Positions 45,481-57,057 of a stretch of DNA of 64,000 nt are shown here, in pieces (within the stretch, counting starts at the first letter, position 1; every line of letters begins with the position of its first letter). The stretch spans positions 111,360,019 through 111,424,018 of the forward strand of contig CM054061.1 in NCBI GenBank assembly GCA_028641055.1, written 5' to 3'. Below the pieces are notes generated by a model, which saw only the letters and a program-made list of their open reading frames with translations, made no database searches and was not told the origin of the DNA. Both the position numbers and the translations under genes were made by a program. The DNA comes from Alopecurus myosuroides (lineage: Eukaryota; Streptophyta; Magnoliopsida; Poales; Poaceae).

Positions 45481-48400
45481 GGAAAGGGGTTAGACTTAAA
45501 AATAAATTGTTTAATATTTTTTGGTGTGTTCCTTATGCTTTAATTTCCTATTCGGTTTGAGCACACATTTATGTCTTTTCAACATGTAAAATACCTTTAC
45601 CTACTTTTATCTATCATTTAGTTTAATATTTTCATTTTATAATTTTTTTGGGAAAGTAAATGAGAAGGATGAGTAATGGAGAAGTTGGGGTCGACCTTGA
45701 ACATGTGTTGTTCATGCCAATGAAACCATTGCAAAGTCTCTATCATTAAAACTTTTTCCAAAGCTAAAAACAATAAAAATATTAGTTCACTACTGTAACA
45801 TCACATTTATGTCTTATTTCTCATCATAAATGGCAAGAATAATCTTATATGCGAGATAGGATTAAACAATAGTAATTAGCTGTCCAGAAAACAGATTCCT
45901 GAACTTCACTGCGAAAAATGTTTAAAATCACAGAAGTGTAATTTTGACCTGGTAATTTACGAAAGAAATATTTAGTTATCACTACATATTTCATTAGTTT
46001 TAATTTTTCTGATTTGAGCAACTTAAGTGTCTCTAAAAATTCACTCTTTACGGGTTGTTCAGTTTTTGGCAGATTATGTCTTTATTTTGCATTGCTCTCA
46101 TTACTTGTGTTTTGTGTGGTTCTTTTGATCAAGGAGAAATGCACAACTGTAGTAACAGTAGTTAATATTTAGAATCAACTCATGATGTGTCTTTTATGTA
46201 CCTATGTGGATTTTATTTATGGAGACACTAACCCCTCTAATCAAGTTTTATGTTGAGATTTGTGTAAGAAGAATTTTTCAGGAGGAAGAGTTGAGTGAGA
46301 TGAACAAAGATCAAGAGGGACAACCAATCAAGCTTGGGGATGTACCCTTGGGATCACCCTACATGTATCAAATAAGTACAATAATCCAAGCTTGAGGATG
46401 CCGAGCCACCTCACTCCAACCATCATGATGTTAAGTAAGAAAAGCCTAGCTATACGGCTATCAATAAAGCGCTTTACGGGAGGCAACCCGGTTGTTCTTA
46501 GTTGGTTTTTACTAGTGTCCTCTTGCTGTAACAAGAGATTAGTCTTTATTTTAGTTTCTGGAGTTTTCAATAAAGTGTCAAGTTTCACCCATTTGGATTT
46601 AAAAGTTTCTATCCTCGTGCTTGGAATTTCTGTTTCAGCACGATTCTGCTCACCGTACGATTTTTCGTTTTTTATCTGTAAGTCGGATTGAGCTAATTTT
46701 TTAGTATGTTCTGCAACTTTTCGTACTCTGTAAGCACAAAAATTTTATTAATTTTTTAATGAGTCTATCTTAGGTAAAACTTTCGTTTTTCTGCTATTGC
46801 TTTTCTGGACTGATTTTGCCTTCTTTTGTTGGATGCACTTTTGGGTTTGGGACTTGAATTTCCTTGATCTTTTCGAGCTAGAGAGTGAACATACAACATT
46901 ATGAACCTTATTGTATATATTATGGAGCATTTGTTTTGGAATTTTGCGCAGCATTCATACGTTTTGTTTGTCCTTGCTAATCTCACTCCACAGAAAAAGA
47001 ATGGGAGAAACATGTTTTGTAAAGTTTTTTCACAGGGAATAGAGGAGCCGCGCCAAGAGAGATCCAAGAGTGGTGAAAACCACAAGCTTGGGGATGTGGT
47101 GAACACACCCCCTGGACCAACACTCTTTTTGTTAGCACACGTCTACTTTATGTTTTTCTAAGCAAAGCATTTATCGCAGAAACTTGAAGCGTCTAGTTTT
47201 GTTTCTTTTAGTTTATTTGTGAGACCACCACCACAATTATCTTTATGAGAATCAGCTACTAGAATAATGGGTTGAATTAAGTTGGATGCTGTTATATTTA
47301 TTGGTAAAGGGATGCTTTAGTTGATTATATAAGCTAGTTGTAGTTGCATGATTTATATGTTGTTTTAGGTGTAGAAATTTGCAATAGTGTTGTCATGAGC
47401 TATCTCTTATTCATGTTTTTTATATTAATTGTTAGTTTAATTAGTTTGTCATGAAATGAGTAGTTCTATGGACACTAATGCATGCATAGTAGCTGGTCAA
47501 CTATCTCCCTCTTGCTAGCCAAAAAAGTAAAAATTCCAACAAGTATAAACTTGTTTCCAACACCCTTTAGCCAAGTATTTCCAGTGAGTCCACCATATCT
47601 ACCTATTAGCTTCAGAGCTATTCCGAGTATGTTCACCATGTTATAGTGTTATTTATGTTCTAAATTAAGATATTCATTTTATTAATTGTCATGATCTGAA
47701 TTTGGGATAGGACTCTCACGAACTTTTGAATGCACACCTTTACTTTTCATTGCACTTAATAAACATGACTCAATAACGGGAGCTAAAACTTTTGCGTTTG
47801 TCAAGTGTTTGGTTGGGAGCTAGCTATAAACGTGTATCACTGGAAAGCTTTCAACATTGCACAAAAATTTACATTTGGTTGATATCATGTACTTTTGTTT
47901 TTGGACTCCTGCCATGCCGAAATGAAATAGAGGAATAGTAAGCTTTGATGAGTAAGTATATTTATGACTAGAGAAACGCATTGGGCCGCTAACCCAAGCC
48001 ATGATTGATCATGATGGAAATTTACTTACAGCTAGAGTGGACTCTACAAACACATCCTACAATAAAATAAGAAGCTATGCATATAGTGAATGGAATAAAA
48101 AAAGATGATGAGTCTACTCCGTTTGTTCATCTTGTCATTGTGACATGGGCTGGTTTCCTTGTCATGGGGCAAGAGGTACCTCTTTGCGGTTCTCTATGAT
48201 GTCATTAATACTTATTATGATTGTACAAAGCTTATTAGGAATCTTAAGTTGAGTAATCATGGAGTATGTTTTCACACTCACGGGGCATGAGGCATTCAAC
48301 CAACACCTTGTCAATCACATTACTTCAACATTCACAATTTAAGATGCTAGTGATAAAGGGGCAATGAGAGTCTTAGACCAATGGATGCCACATTTCAATT

Positions 48401-48669
48401 AGTAATTTTAGTTGAATAATTTAGAGGCTAAATAAGACTTGATCATGTTTTACCTCTACTCAATTTTCTCCAAAGTGTCCACCATATTTTCTAATATGCT
48501 ATTCTTTGACCAATATAGGATTTTATTTTTCATTTTGTGTATGCATTTGGTCCATAGTGCTTTTATTTCATTATCCACTTTGTGAACTTTCATGAAGCAT
48601 CTTTGCTTGCATATTTGATATTTCTTATAACATGAATTGTATGTTGCTACTAATCTACATTATGAATCA
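45481..48669. other. Element A internal region without recognisable genes
   Basis: AT-rich DNA with no retroviral-type domains. It has recurrent CAAGCTTGGGGATG phrases (about 46329 and 47082) and a conserved-looking block with GCGCTTTACGGGAGGCAACCCGG near 46468. Both resemble the internal DNA of large non-autonomous gypsy derivatives. I see no further element boundaries. Confidence 0.5.
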
Positions 48670-51600
48670 CTAGTCGTCAACCCGTGCAACTGCACGGGCA
48701 AGATTTTTAAAACTTCTGAAAATAGCGATTGTTGCTTAATGAGCAAAAATAATGTGCCTATAATTTCACTTTCGAAATTTTGACCTTTAATTCAACTTAA
48801 TAATGAATTCTACAATGTAGATATAATTTCTATTACACATAAACTGGTATGCATGGGAAACATAGTGTTTCTTTTACATGATAATATAGCATTTTAAAAT
48901 ATTGATACCGGTAAATAATTATGTCTTCTAATAGGTAAAACACAAATTTACTGCACGCAATGTTTATTTTGAGTAGCTTTTGCACATATCGTGCTTAAGA
49001 ATTCGTAGGTGTAGTAATTAGTGTGTAAATGGCACGGTCTGGTATCTCTCTCTACATAATAAAGGACTTGCAAGATATCGAGTGTATGAATTGACACTAA
49101 AAAGACCAAAAAAAATAGGCATGTTACTGAATTAGTATAATATATCTGATGAAACTAATTTTTAAATACACAAATCATGAAAAGTAGCTTTTTGCATGAC
49201 ATGGGTGACACTCAAGCTTTTATTTAAATGCATACTATGCTACCTATTTCCAAATAAATATGACCGCCACACTGATGGCACCATCTAACTATTGTTGTTT
49301 TTTGATAGAACAAAACGCTGCACCATGGTACTTGGTATTTATTTCCATTTAAATCCTTGAGAAATTAAGAATAACTGAATTTATGAACATCGTTGTTTTC
49401 CACGAATGTACTCTAGAACATAAGATACTTTAGCAATAATAAGAAATCTATGAGAAGTAGTATGTTACCTATAAAAAGGAGGCTAATTATCAAGTAATAT
49501 TTCTCTAGCTTATTTTCAATCCAAATGCGCAAGCCAAGGACAATATAGACCCCGTCGATAAATCATCTATATTTCTCTAGCATATTGATTATCTTAACGT
49601 CTTTAGTATTATGAACGGATATTAATTCTATTAGGATATTTTTTATTGTTATGAAAAATGGAAATATGGTTGATTACTACAACAATTAAAGGTTTAACGT
49701 GAGTGTTGTCATGAACCGCATGCAAAGAAGTATGGATGCCTTAAATTGATGGCCTTCAGTTCATATATGAACTCATATATTCTACATGAGAAAAAACTGA
49801 CCTTGCATACCAAACTGTAATAAAAAATAGTGGGGAGAAAACTCATGACACTTTCAATGTCATCATCTATAAGAATCAATCGCAATGACAAAAATTTGAG
49901 GGGGCTCTAGGGATACAAATCCACACACAACCTCTATTGTTCCATGCAATAGAAAACATCTAGTTTTAGTAAGTACTACATGCAATGCAGTGTATTCTAA
50001 TTTTGAACCTTTACCATTGCTTTGAATGATAAACTGTGATAGTTTATATATTGGATAATCCTTTTCAATTGAAACTCTACTAACTAATCAAAATAAATAT
50101 TCATGAAATAATTTATATTTCTTTCCACATTACCCCCAAACACTTGGTGAGCAAGACCAGCTATTATATGGAGCAAATATGATTGGAACTGGGCAGGGGA
50201 AAGGCACATGTTGTGAATGCCCATTCTATTGAGCTAGCAGTAATGCAGCTATAGACCGATTTTCATCCCGTCAAAGTCGTCGATGGCACGATCAAGATTT
50301 TTCTTTTGCTTCTAATTGCAGTGAGCATGCATGGTTGAAACCTTTCCAATAACTTTGGTGTCCGGTTTAAAAATCATGATCACATTCTTCATTAGTTCAA
50401 AATATGTGTTCGGGGCGGTGGGTTGTGTTGGTGTCTAGGTGTGATGTACTGATGGTTGTATTTACGTGCAAATATACTCCCTACAATCATAAAATACAAA
50501 TGAAAATTTGAAGGAAATTTCATATTTGGAACACAATAAACCTGTAAGTAAGACATCGCGGTAAATTTTAGCTTATATAAATTGGCTGAAAGCAATAATT
50601 CCCATGCAGCAATTTTTTTATATCCTCCCACACATAACCTATGGACTAAAATGTTTGTCTATGCGAAACTGGTACAAATGTCTCCAATTGGCTCATAGGA
50701 GACCAGGAAAATCACGTAAAACACTAAATATTAGTATTACTGAAGGAACAATGAGAATAAAGAAGGTATGCATTACTGAAATTGGTGGAGCTGTCACGGC
50801 GTCGTCTCCGACAAACTCGCAGCGGTTGGTTGTCGTCGTTAGCTCGGTCTCCCCTCCCTCCTTCGTCTAGCCGAACAAATGGAGCCTGGACACCTTCAGT
50901 TGCCCAATCCGGGTAGTCGTCTTCGCGTCCGGGCCGTGTGGTCGCCCCCATCCTCGCTGGTCTGCTCATCGTGCTCCAAATATGCATCTGTATTCTTGTG
51001 ATACTGTGAAGTGTGATGTTCATTATGCAGACACGCTGATCACAGCAGCTCACCAACCCATCTTTTTTTTGTGTGGATCAATACAGCTCGGGGTAAAAAA
51101 GAAATCACAACTACGCATATATGTGATAGTACGTGTGTACATGTAGACCCAATTTGGAAAAAGAGAGCACCATACTTGCCTCACCTTGACATGGAGACTG
51201 ACTATAATCAATTGACGCCTTTGAATCTTGTGGTCAAGCAATCAGCAACATCAGGTTGGAAACAAAGAGACAAATCTAATATACAGTGCTACCATATTTA
51301 AGAATATTGTAGTCCAATAGCACCATCAGTACATAAAAATCCTACACAGCACTGATTTGTTCATGTAAAATTTTACCTTCTCGTTAAAACGATTATATAT
51401 CTACTAAGGAGAAGATATTACCTAAAGTCAGTGCCAATTGATACTCCTACTCCGGACGTGAACTTAGCCAATGGCATCGCTGTAATCGCTGGACAAAATA
51501 CAGCTACCTGTTCATATAGTTCCTCGGCGAGGAGCTACTTGCCTCCAGCAGGTAGATGAGCATGCCGGCTTGCCGCTGTTTTATACGTCCCTCTGAATTG

Positions 51601-52055
51601 GACTCACATTAAGTAGCGCATCAAATGACCATCTGATCCTCCACCGGATAAATAGGGAAGATAGGATGCGATGCCGGCCGAAATAAGAGAAAAACGGCGG
51701 CGCTGTCAAAAGGATATGAAGAAGACGGGAGAGAATAGATCCAGTCATTCAGAAGGGGCGCTGGCCATGAATCTGGCTAGATGAGTTACAATTCCCAATC
51801 AGGCTGAGCGCTCGATGGAGATGGAGAAACCGGTAGTATCAGAACAAAAGAGTAGAGCAGTCGGGTAGGTATTGTCATTTAAATCGGCCGAGGACTCTGC
51901 GAGACTACGGGAATTTAATCGGCTCAGGACTCCGCTAGACTTCGGAAAGTTCAATTCATCTCAGCTGTCCATCTTTTATCCAACAGTAAATATTAGTTTG
52001 AGCGTGAGGATTAACGTGGAGCCTCGTAGGGAGTCTCCAATTAGTAAATATAAGA
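48670..52055 (-). mobile_element. Non-autonomous Helitron inside element A
   Basis: On the minus strand the element would start TCTTATATTTAC at 52055 and end with a hairpin (CCCGTGCA GT TGCACGGG, 48681-48698), seven bases and CTAG at 48670. It is flanked by A and T as Helitrons require. No Rep/helicase gene is present. Much of 48700-50700 is AT-rich and featureless. GC-richer patches at about 50780-50970 and 51440-51800 could be captured gene pieces. The 3' end is convincing and the 5' end is the best candidate I could find. Confidence 0.5.
50780..50970. other. GC-rich patch within the Helitron, possible captured fragment
   Basis: Composition changes abruptly from AT-rich to GC-rich with CGTCGTC repeats. 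Both strands have short open frames, and the minus-strand one reads YPDWATEGVQAPFVRLDEGG. I do not recognise the product. Confidence 0.3.
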
Positions 52056-52159
52056 TTTGATTATATGTAGCATTAATAATCTTCTTTGATATTCCATGAT
52101 TGTTTTAAAATGCAAAGTCCATGTTAGTTTAATCACCTTCATACTCGAGGACGAGTATG

Positions 52160-52174
52160 GGTTAAGCTTGGGGA
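52160..52174 (+). other. Element A polypurine tract
   Basis: GGTTAAGCTTGGGGA directly before the 3' LTR start TGTTGATG. Confidence 0.55.
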
Positions 52175-53588
52175 TGTTGATGCATGTAAAATGCATACAT
52201 GAACTTTGCATGTTATTACTTGTTTTTTCTACATATTAGAACCTTATATTTAGGTTTTACAACGATTTGGCGGATTTTCTGAACAATCCCCCTTCTTTTG
52301 GTTCTAACCCTGTTTTTCCAGAAAACGTACTTTTTAGTGTTTCAGACTTTTCGGGAGCTTCGGGACTCCAAAAAGGGCAAGGTCAAAGAGCACGGTTCAG
52401 AATTTTCGAGACGAAGACCATGGGCCAAAGTAGAGGGTCAAAAGGCCAACCAAGTGGAAAAGAGGACCCTCCATGCGGTCAGATTCCTTGGCCGCGTGTG
52501 GGGCCCCCTTTTTGCCCCCGTGGCTCCGATGCCGTCGATCTTTCTTCTCCCGAGTGTCTCGTGACCTAAAAACGACTATATAAAGGGTCCCCTGGACTTT
52601 TCGAGAAGGAGGCGGCGCAGAGAGACAAAACCACGAAACAGAGAGACAGAAGGTTGCCGCCGGAGAAGATCGGAGGGGGGAAACGCCGCCGGGATCACCC
52701 CCGGAGGGCTCCACCCCCTCCGGCGTGTTCATCATCAACATCTACAGCAAGATCAGCTCCATCTCTCCACTATAATCTCTTGGCAAACACGATGTATGAT
52801 GCAATACTATATTCCCTTGATGTATTGTGTCTCCCCGTCTATGTTTGAGTAGTGAATTGTTCTTGGCAATGGTGAAATAGTTCGTTGATTGGTTGCATAC
52901 AAGATTGTTATCTTCTATGATTGTCTTTATGTACAATATATGAGTGCACGCATATATTGGGGAATGCATGTAAGGTGATCACCGGTAGCATAATGGAGTG
53001 GTGGTGACTTGGGAGTGAAAGTAACCTGAGACCGAGCCACAAAGTTAAGTTATTGGGGGATATATATAGGGGACCTTAGAACGTAAGGCTATGGTGGGAC
53101 TTTATGTCCTAATCAATCTTGTGCAGTCATTTACTTGGCCACATGATCCATCATAAGGGGTTGTAGATCATTTACTTGACTATACCTATTCATGGATCCT
53201 TCCTAGAAGAAACAACTAAGACTAAAATATGTGCTTCACTAATTGTGACAACCACACGAACGAAACACCTATTGCTAGAAAACTTGCTCCCTTGAGATAC
53301 TTGAGATATTTGCTGCTTGCTACTTGTGAAACTTGTTTAGAAACTTGCTTTAGGATTACTTGCATTTTAAACTTGCTTCACTAGTTACTAGATAAACCAC
53401 ACTCCACATCACTTGTTTTCAATTAGTTAGTTCCTTTTAGTCAAACTTATTGCTTTGCATAAACAACCATATAAGAGGGTTATAGGGCTTTAGAGAATAG
53501 ATAGCTTACCTTCAGCTCCTCGTGGGTTCGACACTCAAATACTTATCGAAAGGTACTACAATTTATGTGCTGCACTTGGGAGTCATCA
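52175..53588 (+). repeat. Element A 3' LTR (1414 bp)
   Basis: Uninterrupted LTR. Its TATA box is TATATAAA at 52577-52584. It starts TGTTGATGCATG and ends AGTCATCA. Confidence 0.9.
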
Positions 53589-53770
53589 CACGTGGAGGAG
53601 AAAATCGAGACTGCGCTGTCACCCCGTGGACGAGCTCGCCGTCACCCCGTGGATCGTCGCGCCCCTACGCCGGCCCGCGCCCGCGCCGCCGCCCTGTGGA
53701 CCCTCGCCGTCGCCCCTCGCCCCTTGTTGTCGCTCCGTCGCCTCTCACCCCGTCGGCCCGAGCTCTGTAG
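53589..53770 (+). pseudogene. First exon of second CACTA gene, right piece
   Basis: A GC-rich stretch (GTGGAGGAGAAAATCGAGAC..., CCGTCGGCCCGAGC) ends at GAGCTCTGTAG|GTAAGAAAA, a strong splice donor (GT at 53771). It matches in character the GC-rich piece at 28454-28523 on the other side of element A. It is coding or 5' leader, and I recognise no domain. Confidence 0.45.
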
Positions 53771-53799
53771 GTAAGAAAACATAGAACAATTTTTGTTTA

Positions 53800-54390
53800 G
53801 TGCTTTTGTTTTCACAATTTTGTTTAGTGTTAGGAATTTAGTTAGAAATTTAGTGTTAGAATTTTAGTGTTAGAAATTTAGTGTTAGAATTTAGTGTTAG
53901 AAAATCTTTTATTGTTAGAATTTAGTGTTAGAAGTTAGTGTAGAAAAATTTAGTGTTAGGAATTTCTACTTAGGAATTTTTAGTGTTAGGAATTTTTAGT
54001 GTTAAGAATTTCTGCTTAGGAATTTTTACTTAGGATTTTTTACTCAAGATTTTTTACTTAGGAATTTTTACTCAAGAATTTTTACTTAGGAATTTCACTT
54101 AAGATTTTTTACAAAAATTGCACAAAGTTAGAAAAATTTCACTAAGTTAGAAAATTTCACTAAGTTAGAATAATTTCGCTAAGTTAGAAAATTTTCACTA
54201 AGTTAGAAAATTTCACTAAGTTAGAAAAATTTCACCAAGTTAGAAAATTTCACTAAGTTAGTGTTAGAAAATTTCACTAAGGTAGTGTTAGAAAATTTCA
54301 CTAAGTTAGAAAATTTTCACTAAGTTAGAAAATTTCACTAAGTTAGAAAAATTTCACGAAGTTATTTTACTTAGTGTTAGAAATTTGGAA
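53800..54390. repeat. TTTAGTGTTAGAAATTT / TTTCACTAAGTTAGAAAA minisatellite
   Basis: Short degenerate direct repeats: first TTAGTGTTAGAAATT types (10-18 bp), then TTTTACTTAGGAAT types, then an 18-19-bp TTTCACTAAGTTAGAAAA series from about 54110. It begins just after the splice donor, so it lies in the first intervening region of the second CACTA gene. Confidence 0.8.
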
Positions 54391-54420
54391 CTGTTATGAG
54401 GCACACAGACTGATGACCAT

Positions 54421-54758
54421 CTTGAACATGTTAAGAGGTATTAAATGCGATGGTGATCCGGGGAAAGGAAACGAATGCGAGGGTTTCTGGATTTGTTTGG
54501 AACTAAATAATATCACATATGTAATATGGTTTGTGAGATCCGGATGAAATTGAACCCTTTAGTGCACATTCGTAATGATGACATTCCTCAGAAATCCCTT
54601 CCAGGGTTATAGAGAATATCTCCATTATGTATGTGCACAAAAGGCTCTAATTTTTTCTGGATCTCACTATTACATATATGATTTTGTTTAGTTTCAAATA
54701 TGTCTAGAAACCCTTCCTTCCCCCGCATTGCCATCGCGTGTGCTTACCTCGTAACAAG
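54421..54758. repeat. Foldback repeat T1
   Basis: The left arm (GGTGATCCGGGGAAAGG..., GTGAGATCC, GTGCACATTCGTAATG) is complementary to the right arm (...CATTATGTATGTGCAC, GGATCTCAC, TTCCCCCGCATTGCC) around a loop near AAATCCCTTCCAGGG. The arms are about 150 bases with moderate mismatch. The unit repeats in tandem with a ~382-bp period (GATGACCAT at 54412, 54795 and 55176). Confidence 0.8.
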
Positions 54759-54803
54759 CACAAAATTTGAAGGTCCAACTTCACATCAAAGCCTGATGAC
54801 CAT

Positions 54804-55139
54804 CTTGTTCCTGTTAAGAGGTACTACAGCGGTGGTGATCCGGGGAAAAGAACGAATGCGAGGGTTTCTGGATTTGTTTGGAAATAAATAATGTCACATA
54901 TGTAATATGGTTCGTGAGATCTGGATGAAGTTGAACCCTTTAGTGAACATTTGTAATGGTGACATTCCTCAGAAATCCCTTCCGGGGTTATGAAGAATGT
55001 CCCCATTATGTATGTGCACAAAAGGTTCTAACTTTGTTCGGATCTCACTATTACATATATGATTTTGTTTAGTTTCAAAGATGTCCAGAAAACCTTCCTT
55101 CCCCCGCATCGCCATTACGTGTACTTACCTCGTAACAAG
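54804..55139. repeat. Foldback repeat T2
   Basis: Same layout as T1, with loop near AAATCCCTTCCGGGGTT. Arms run from CTTGTTCCTGTTAAGAGG to CCTCGTAACAAG. Confidence 0.8.
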
Positions 55140-55184
55140 CACAAAATGTGAAGGTCCAACTTCACATCAAGGCCCGATGACCAT

Positions 55185-55528
55185 CTTGTTCCTGTTAAGA
55201 GGTACTACAGGCGCTGGTGATCCGGGGAAAGGAGGAAGATGAGGGTTTCTGGATTTCTTTGGAACTAAATAATGTCACATATGTAATATGGCTGGTCAGA
55301 TCCGAACAAAGTTGAACCCTTTTGTGCATATTTGTAATGGTGACATTCCTTAGAAATCCCGTCCGGGGTTATGAAGAATGTCGCCGTTATGGATGTGCAC
55401 AAAAGGGTCTAACTTTGTTCGGATCTCACTATATTACATATATGATTTTTTTTAGTTTCAAAGATGTCCACAAACCCTTGTCTTCATCCTTCCCCGGATC
55501 ACCATCACGTGTACTACCTCGTAGCAAG
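55185..55528. repeat. Foldback repeat T3
   Basis: The arms pair well: CAGATCCGAACAAAGTT against AACTTTGTTCGGATCT, and CCCTTTTGTGCATATT against TGTGCACAAAAGGG. The loop is near AAATCCCGTCCGGGGTT. Confidence 0.85.
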
Positions 55529-55569
55529 CACAAAATGTGAAGGTCCAACTTCACATCAAGGCCTAGGCA

Positions 55570-55821
55570 GGAGTATGACTAGAAGATAAGATCCACTCTT
55601 TCCTAATAAACTTGTGACTCGAACGGGGCAGAACATCATTCCATATTATCCAGTCATGTGTGAAAACGTTGCAGACACTTCCTATTCTTGAAGAAGAAGA
55701 GGAAGTGATCTGCAATGTTTTCACACATGATATGGATAATCTGGGATGCTACATCTGTTATGTCATGTTCGAGTCGCAACTTTATTCGGCAAGACTCGAT
55801 CTGATCTGCTAGTCATACTCC
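55570..55821 (+). repeat. Foldback H5 with near-perfect apical stem
   Basis: This ~250-bp hairpin lies between T3 and T4. Base: GGAGTATGACTAG (55570-55582) pairs with CTAGTCATACTCC (55809-55821). Apex: 55656-55683 pairs with 55700-55728 with one G-T wobble and one bulged base, around a 16-base loop ATTCTTGAAGAAGAAG. The shape resembles a plant miRNA or hpRNA precursor. The base arms are homologous to 26113-26154, the 3' end of the element's minus-strand gene. Confidence 0.75.
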
Positions 55822-55840
55822 TTACTAAAGTTCATAAACC

Positions 55841-56183
55841 CTTGTTCCTGTTAAGAGGTACTATACGCGGTGGTGATCCGAGGAAAGGATGAAGATGAGG
55901 GTTTCGGTTGGAACTAAGGAACGTCGCATTTGTAATATTAGTGTTAGTGAGATGGGAAGAACTGGGTTGCACCGTTTGGTGCATACATAATGGTGATAGT
56001 TTTCATAGCCCCGGACGTGGCTATGAAGAATATCACCGTTATGTATGTGCACGAAATGGTCCAACTTTTTTCGGATCTCACAAGCACTTACGTATGTGCT
56101 TTTGTTCAGTTTCAGCGAAGTTCAGAAACCCTTGTCTTCATGCTTCTCTGGATCACCATCACGTATACTACATCGTAACACGC
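55841..56183. repeat. Foldback repeat T4
   Basis: Diverged copy of T1-T3, with arms GGTGATCCGAGGAAAGGATG... and ...GCTTCTCTGGATCACC. It has a perfect apical stem CATAGCC/GGCTATG around CCGGACGT-like bases. Confidence 0.8.
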
Positions 56184-56338
56184 ATAAGATATGAGAAGGG
56201 CCAATTTGATCCTTTGTGTTTAAATTTCATCTTATTTATGTCATATTTCTCCATTTACTATTTTTTACTAATTTAGAAACACTAAGGTATTTTACTTAAT
56301 TACGGAATATTTACTTAGTCCGGGCTTGTTTTTAGTTC

Positions 56339-56722
56339 ATGTCTTTATTGGACCCGACGGGAAATGTCCGGGACTGGGCCCCGCCGGGCTGGCACTGGGA
56401 GGTCCTTAGTACCGGGACACGCGGCTTGGTGAGAAATCCGGGTGACGTGATCGATCCGGATATTATTTGGTGGCCATCGCGTGTGCCACGGTCGGTGAGG
56501 AGAGAGCCGGCCCCCGAGGAGGTGGTACAAAGGCGTATCAGAGAGGAGGACGAGCACGTCCATCGCTACATGTAATTGCTCGATAGGGAGTATAGCAGCG
56601 GTTGGTCGATTATTCGGAGGGTTCCTTACCACGTGAGCTATGACCCTGTGAGGGTTTCTTACCTATGGATGCGTAGCACCCGCGACTCAGCACCATGCGG
56701 CTTGGGACCCGGTCGGAGTTAA
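56339..56722 (+). pseudogene. Degenerate CACTA-borne small ORF
   Basis: The frame starts MSLLDPTGNVRDWAPPGWHW and continues GLVRNPGDVIDPDIIWWPSR, then REPAPEEVVQRR. It meets TAA (56573-56575), continues with LLDREYSSGWSIIRRVPYHV and SYDPVRVSYLW, and ends at TAA 56720-56722. An AATAAAG poly(A)-like signal follows near 56788. Tryptophan- and arginine-rich composition, and TTTTTAG just before the start, suggest a real but broken exon or small gene. I recognise no function. Confidence 0.45.
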
Positions 56723-56789
56723 TTAGTTTGAGAGATGTCATGAATATGTATAAGTGATATTATTCGATCGTGATGTATTAGGGTTAAAT

Positions 56790-57057
56790 AAAGTGAACCC
56801 GAGCTATGTAACTCTTGGTGTGTATTGACATGTTTAAATATTTCAAGAATATGTTGCTTTTATAATTGAAATGAGGATCTGGAACATATAGTTACTCTTT
56901 TTTCTATCTTGTTTAGTTATAAGTACCATTAGCTATTATCTAAAATAAATTTTGATGAAATGGATCTGGTACATATAGTTACTCTTTTTTCTAACTTAGG
57001 GAATTATACTTAGCATAGTATCAAATTTTGACTTAGGAATTTTTTTTGTATTTTCAG
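56790..57057 (+). other. Spacer/intron before the second CACTA coding exon
   Basis: AT-rich DNA ending in a good splice acceptor, TTTTTTTGTATTTTCAG (57041-57057). Confidence 0.5.

Larger units (their letters stand above)
28524..53588 (+). mobile_element. LTR retrotransposon A (non-autonomous, nested)
   Basis: The LTRs start TGTTGATGCATG and end GGGAGTCATCA. The 3' LTR is 1414 bp. The 5' LTR, rejoined around element B, is also 1414 bp (550 + 864). The internal region (44723-52174) has a tRNA-Asp-like PBS but no gag, protease, RT or integrase that I can find. It is therefore probably a large non-autonomous derivative of a gypsy-type element. Target repeats are unclear: ACGTG occurs beside both ends, displaced by one or two bases. 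The LTRs differ from each other clearly more than those of B. Confidence 0.85.

Noticed and set aside
49052..49075. Plus-strand Helitron 5' end (TCTCTCTCTACATAATAAAG)
   Set aside because: It resembles a grass Helitron start, but I found no matching plus-strand hairpin and CTAG end downstream, and the convincing 3' end nearby is on the other strand.
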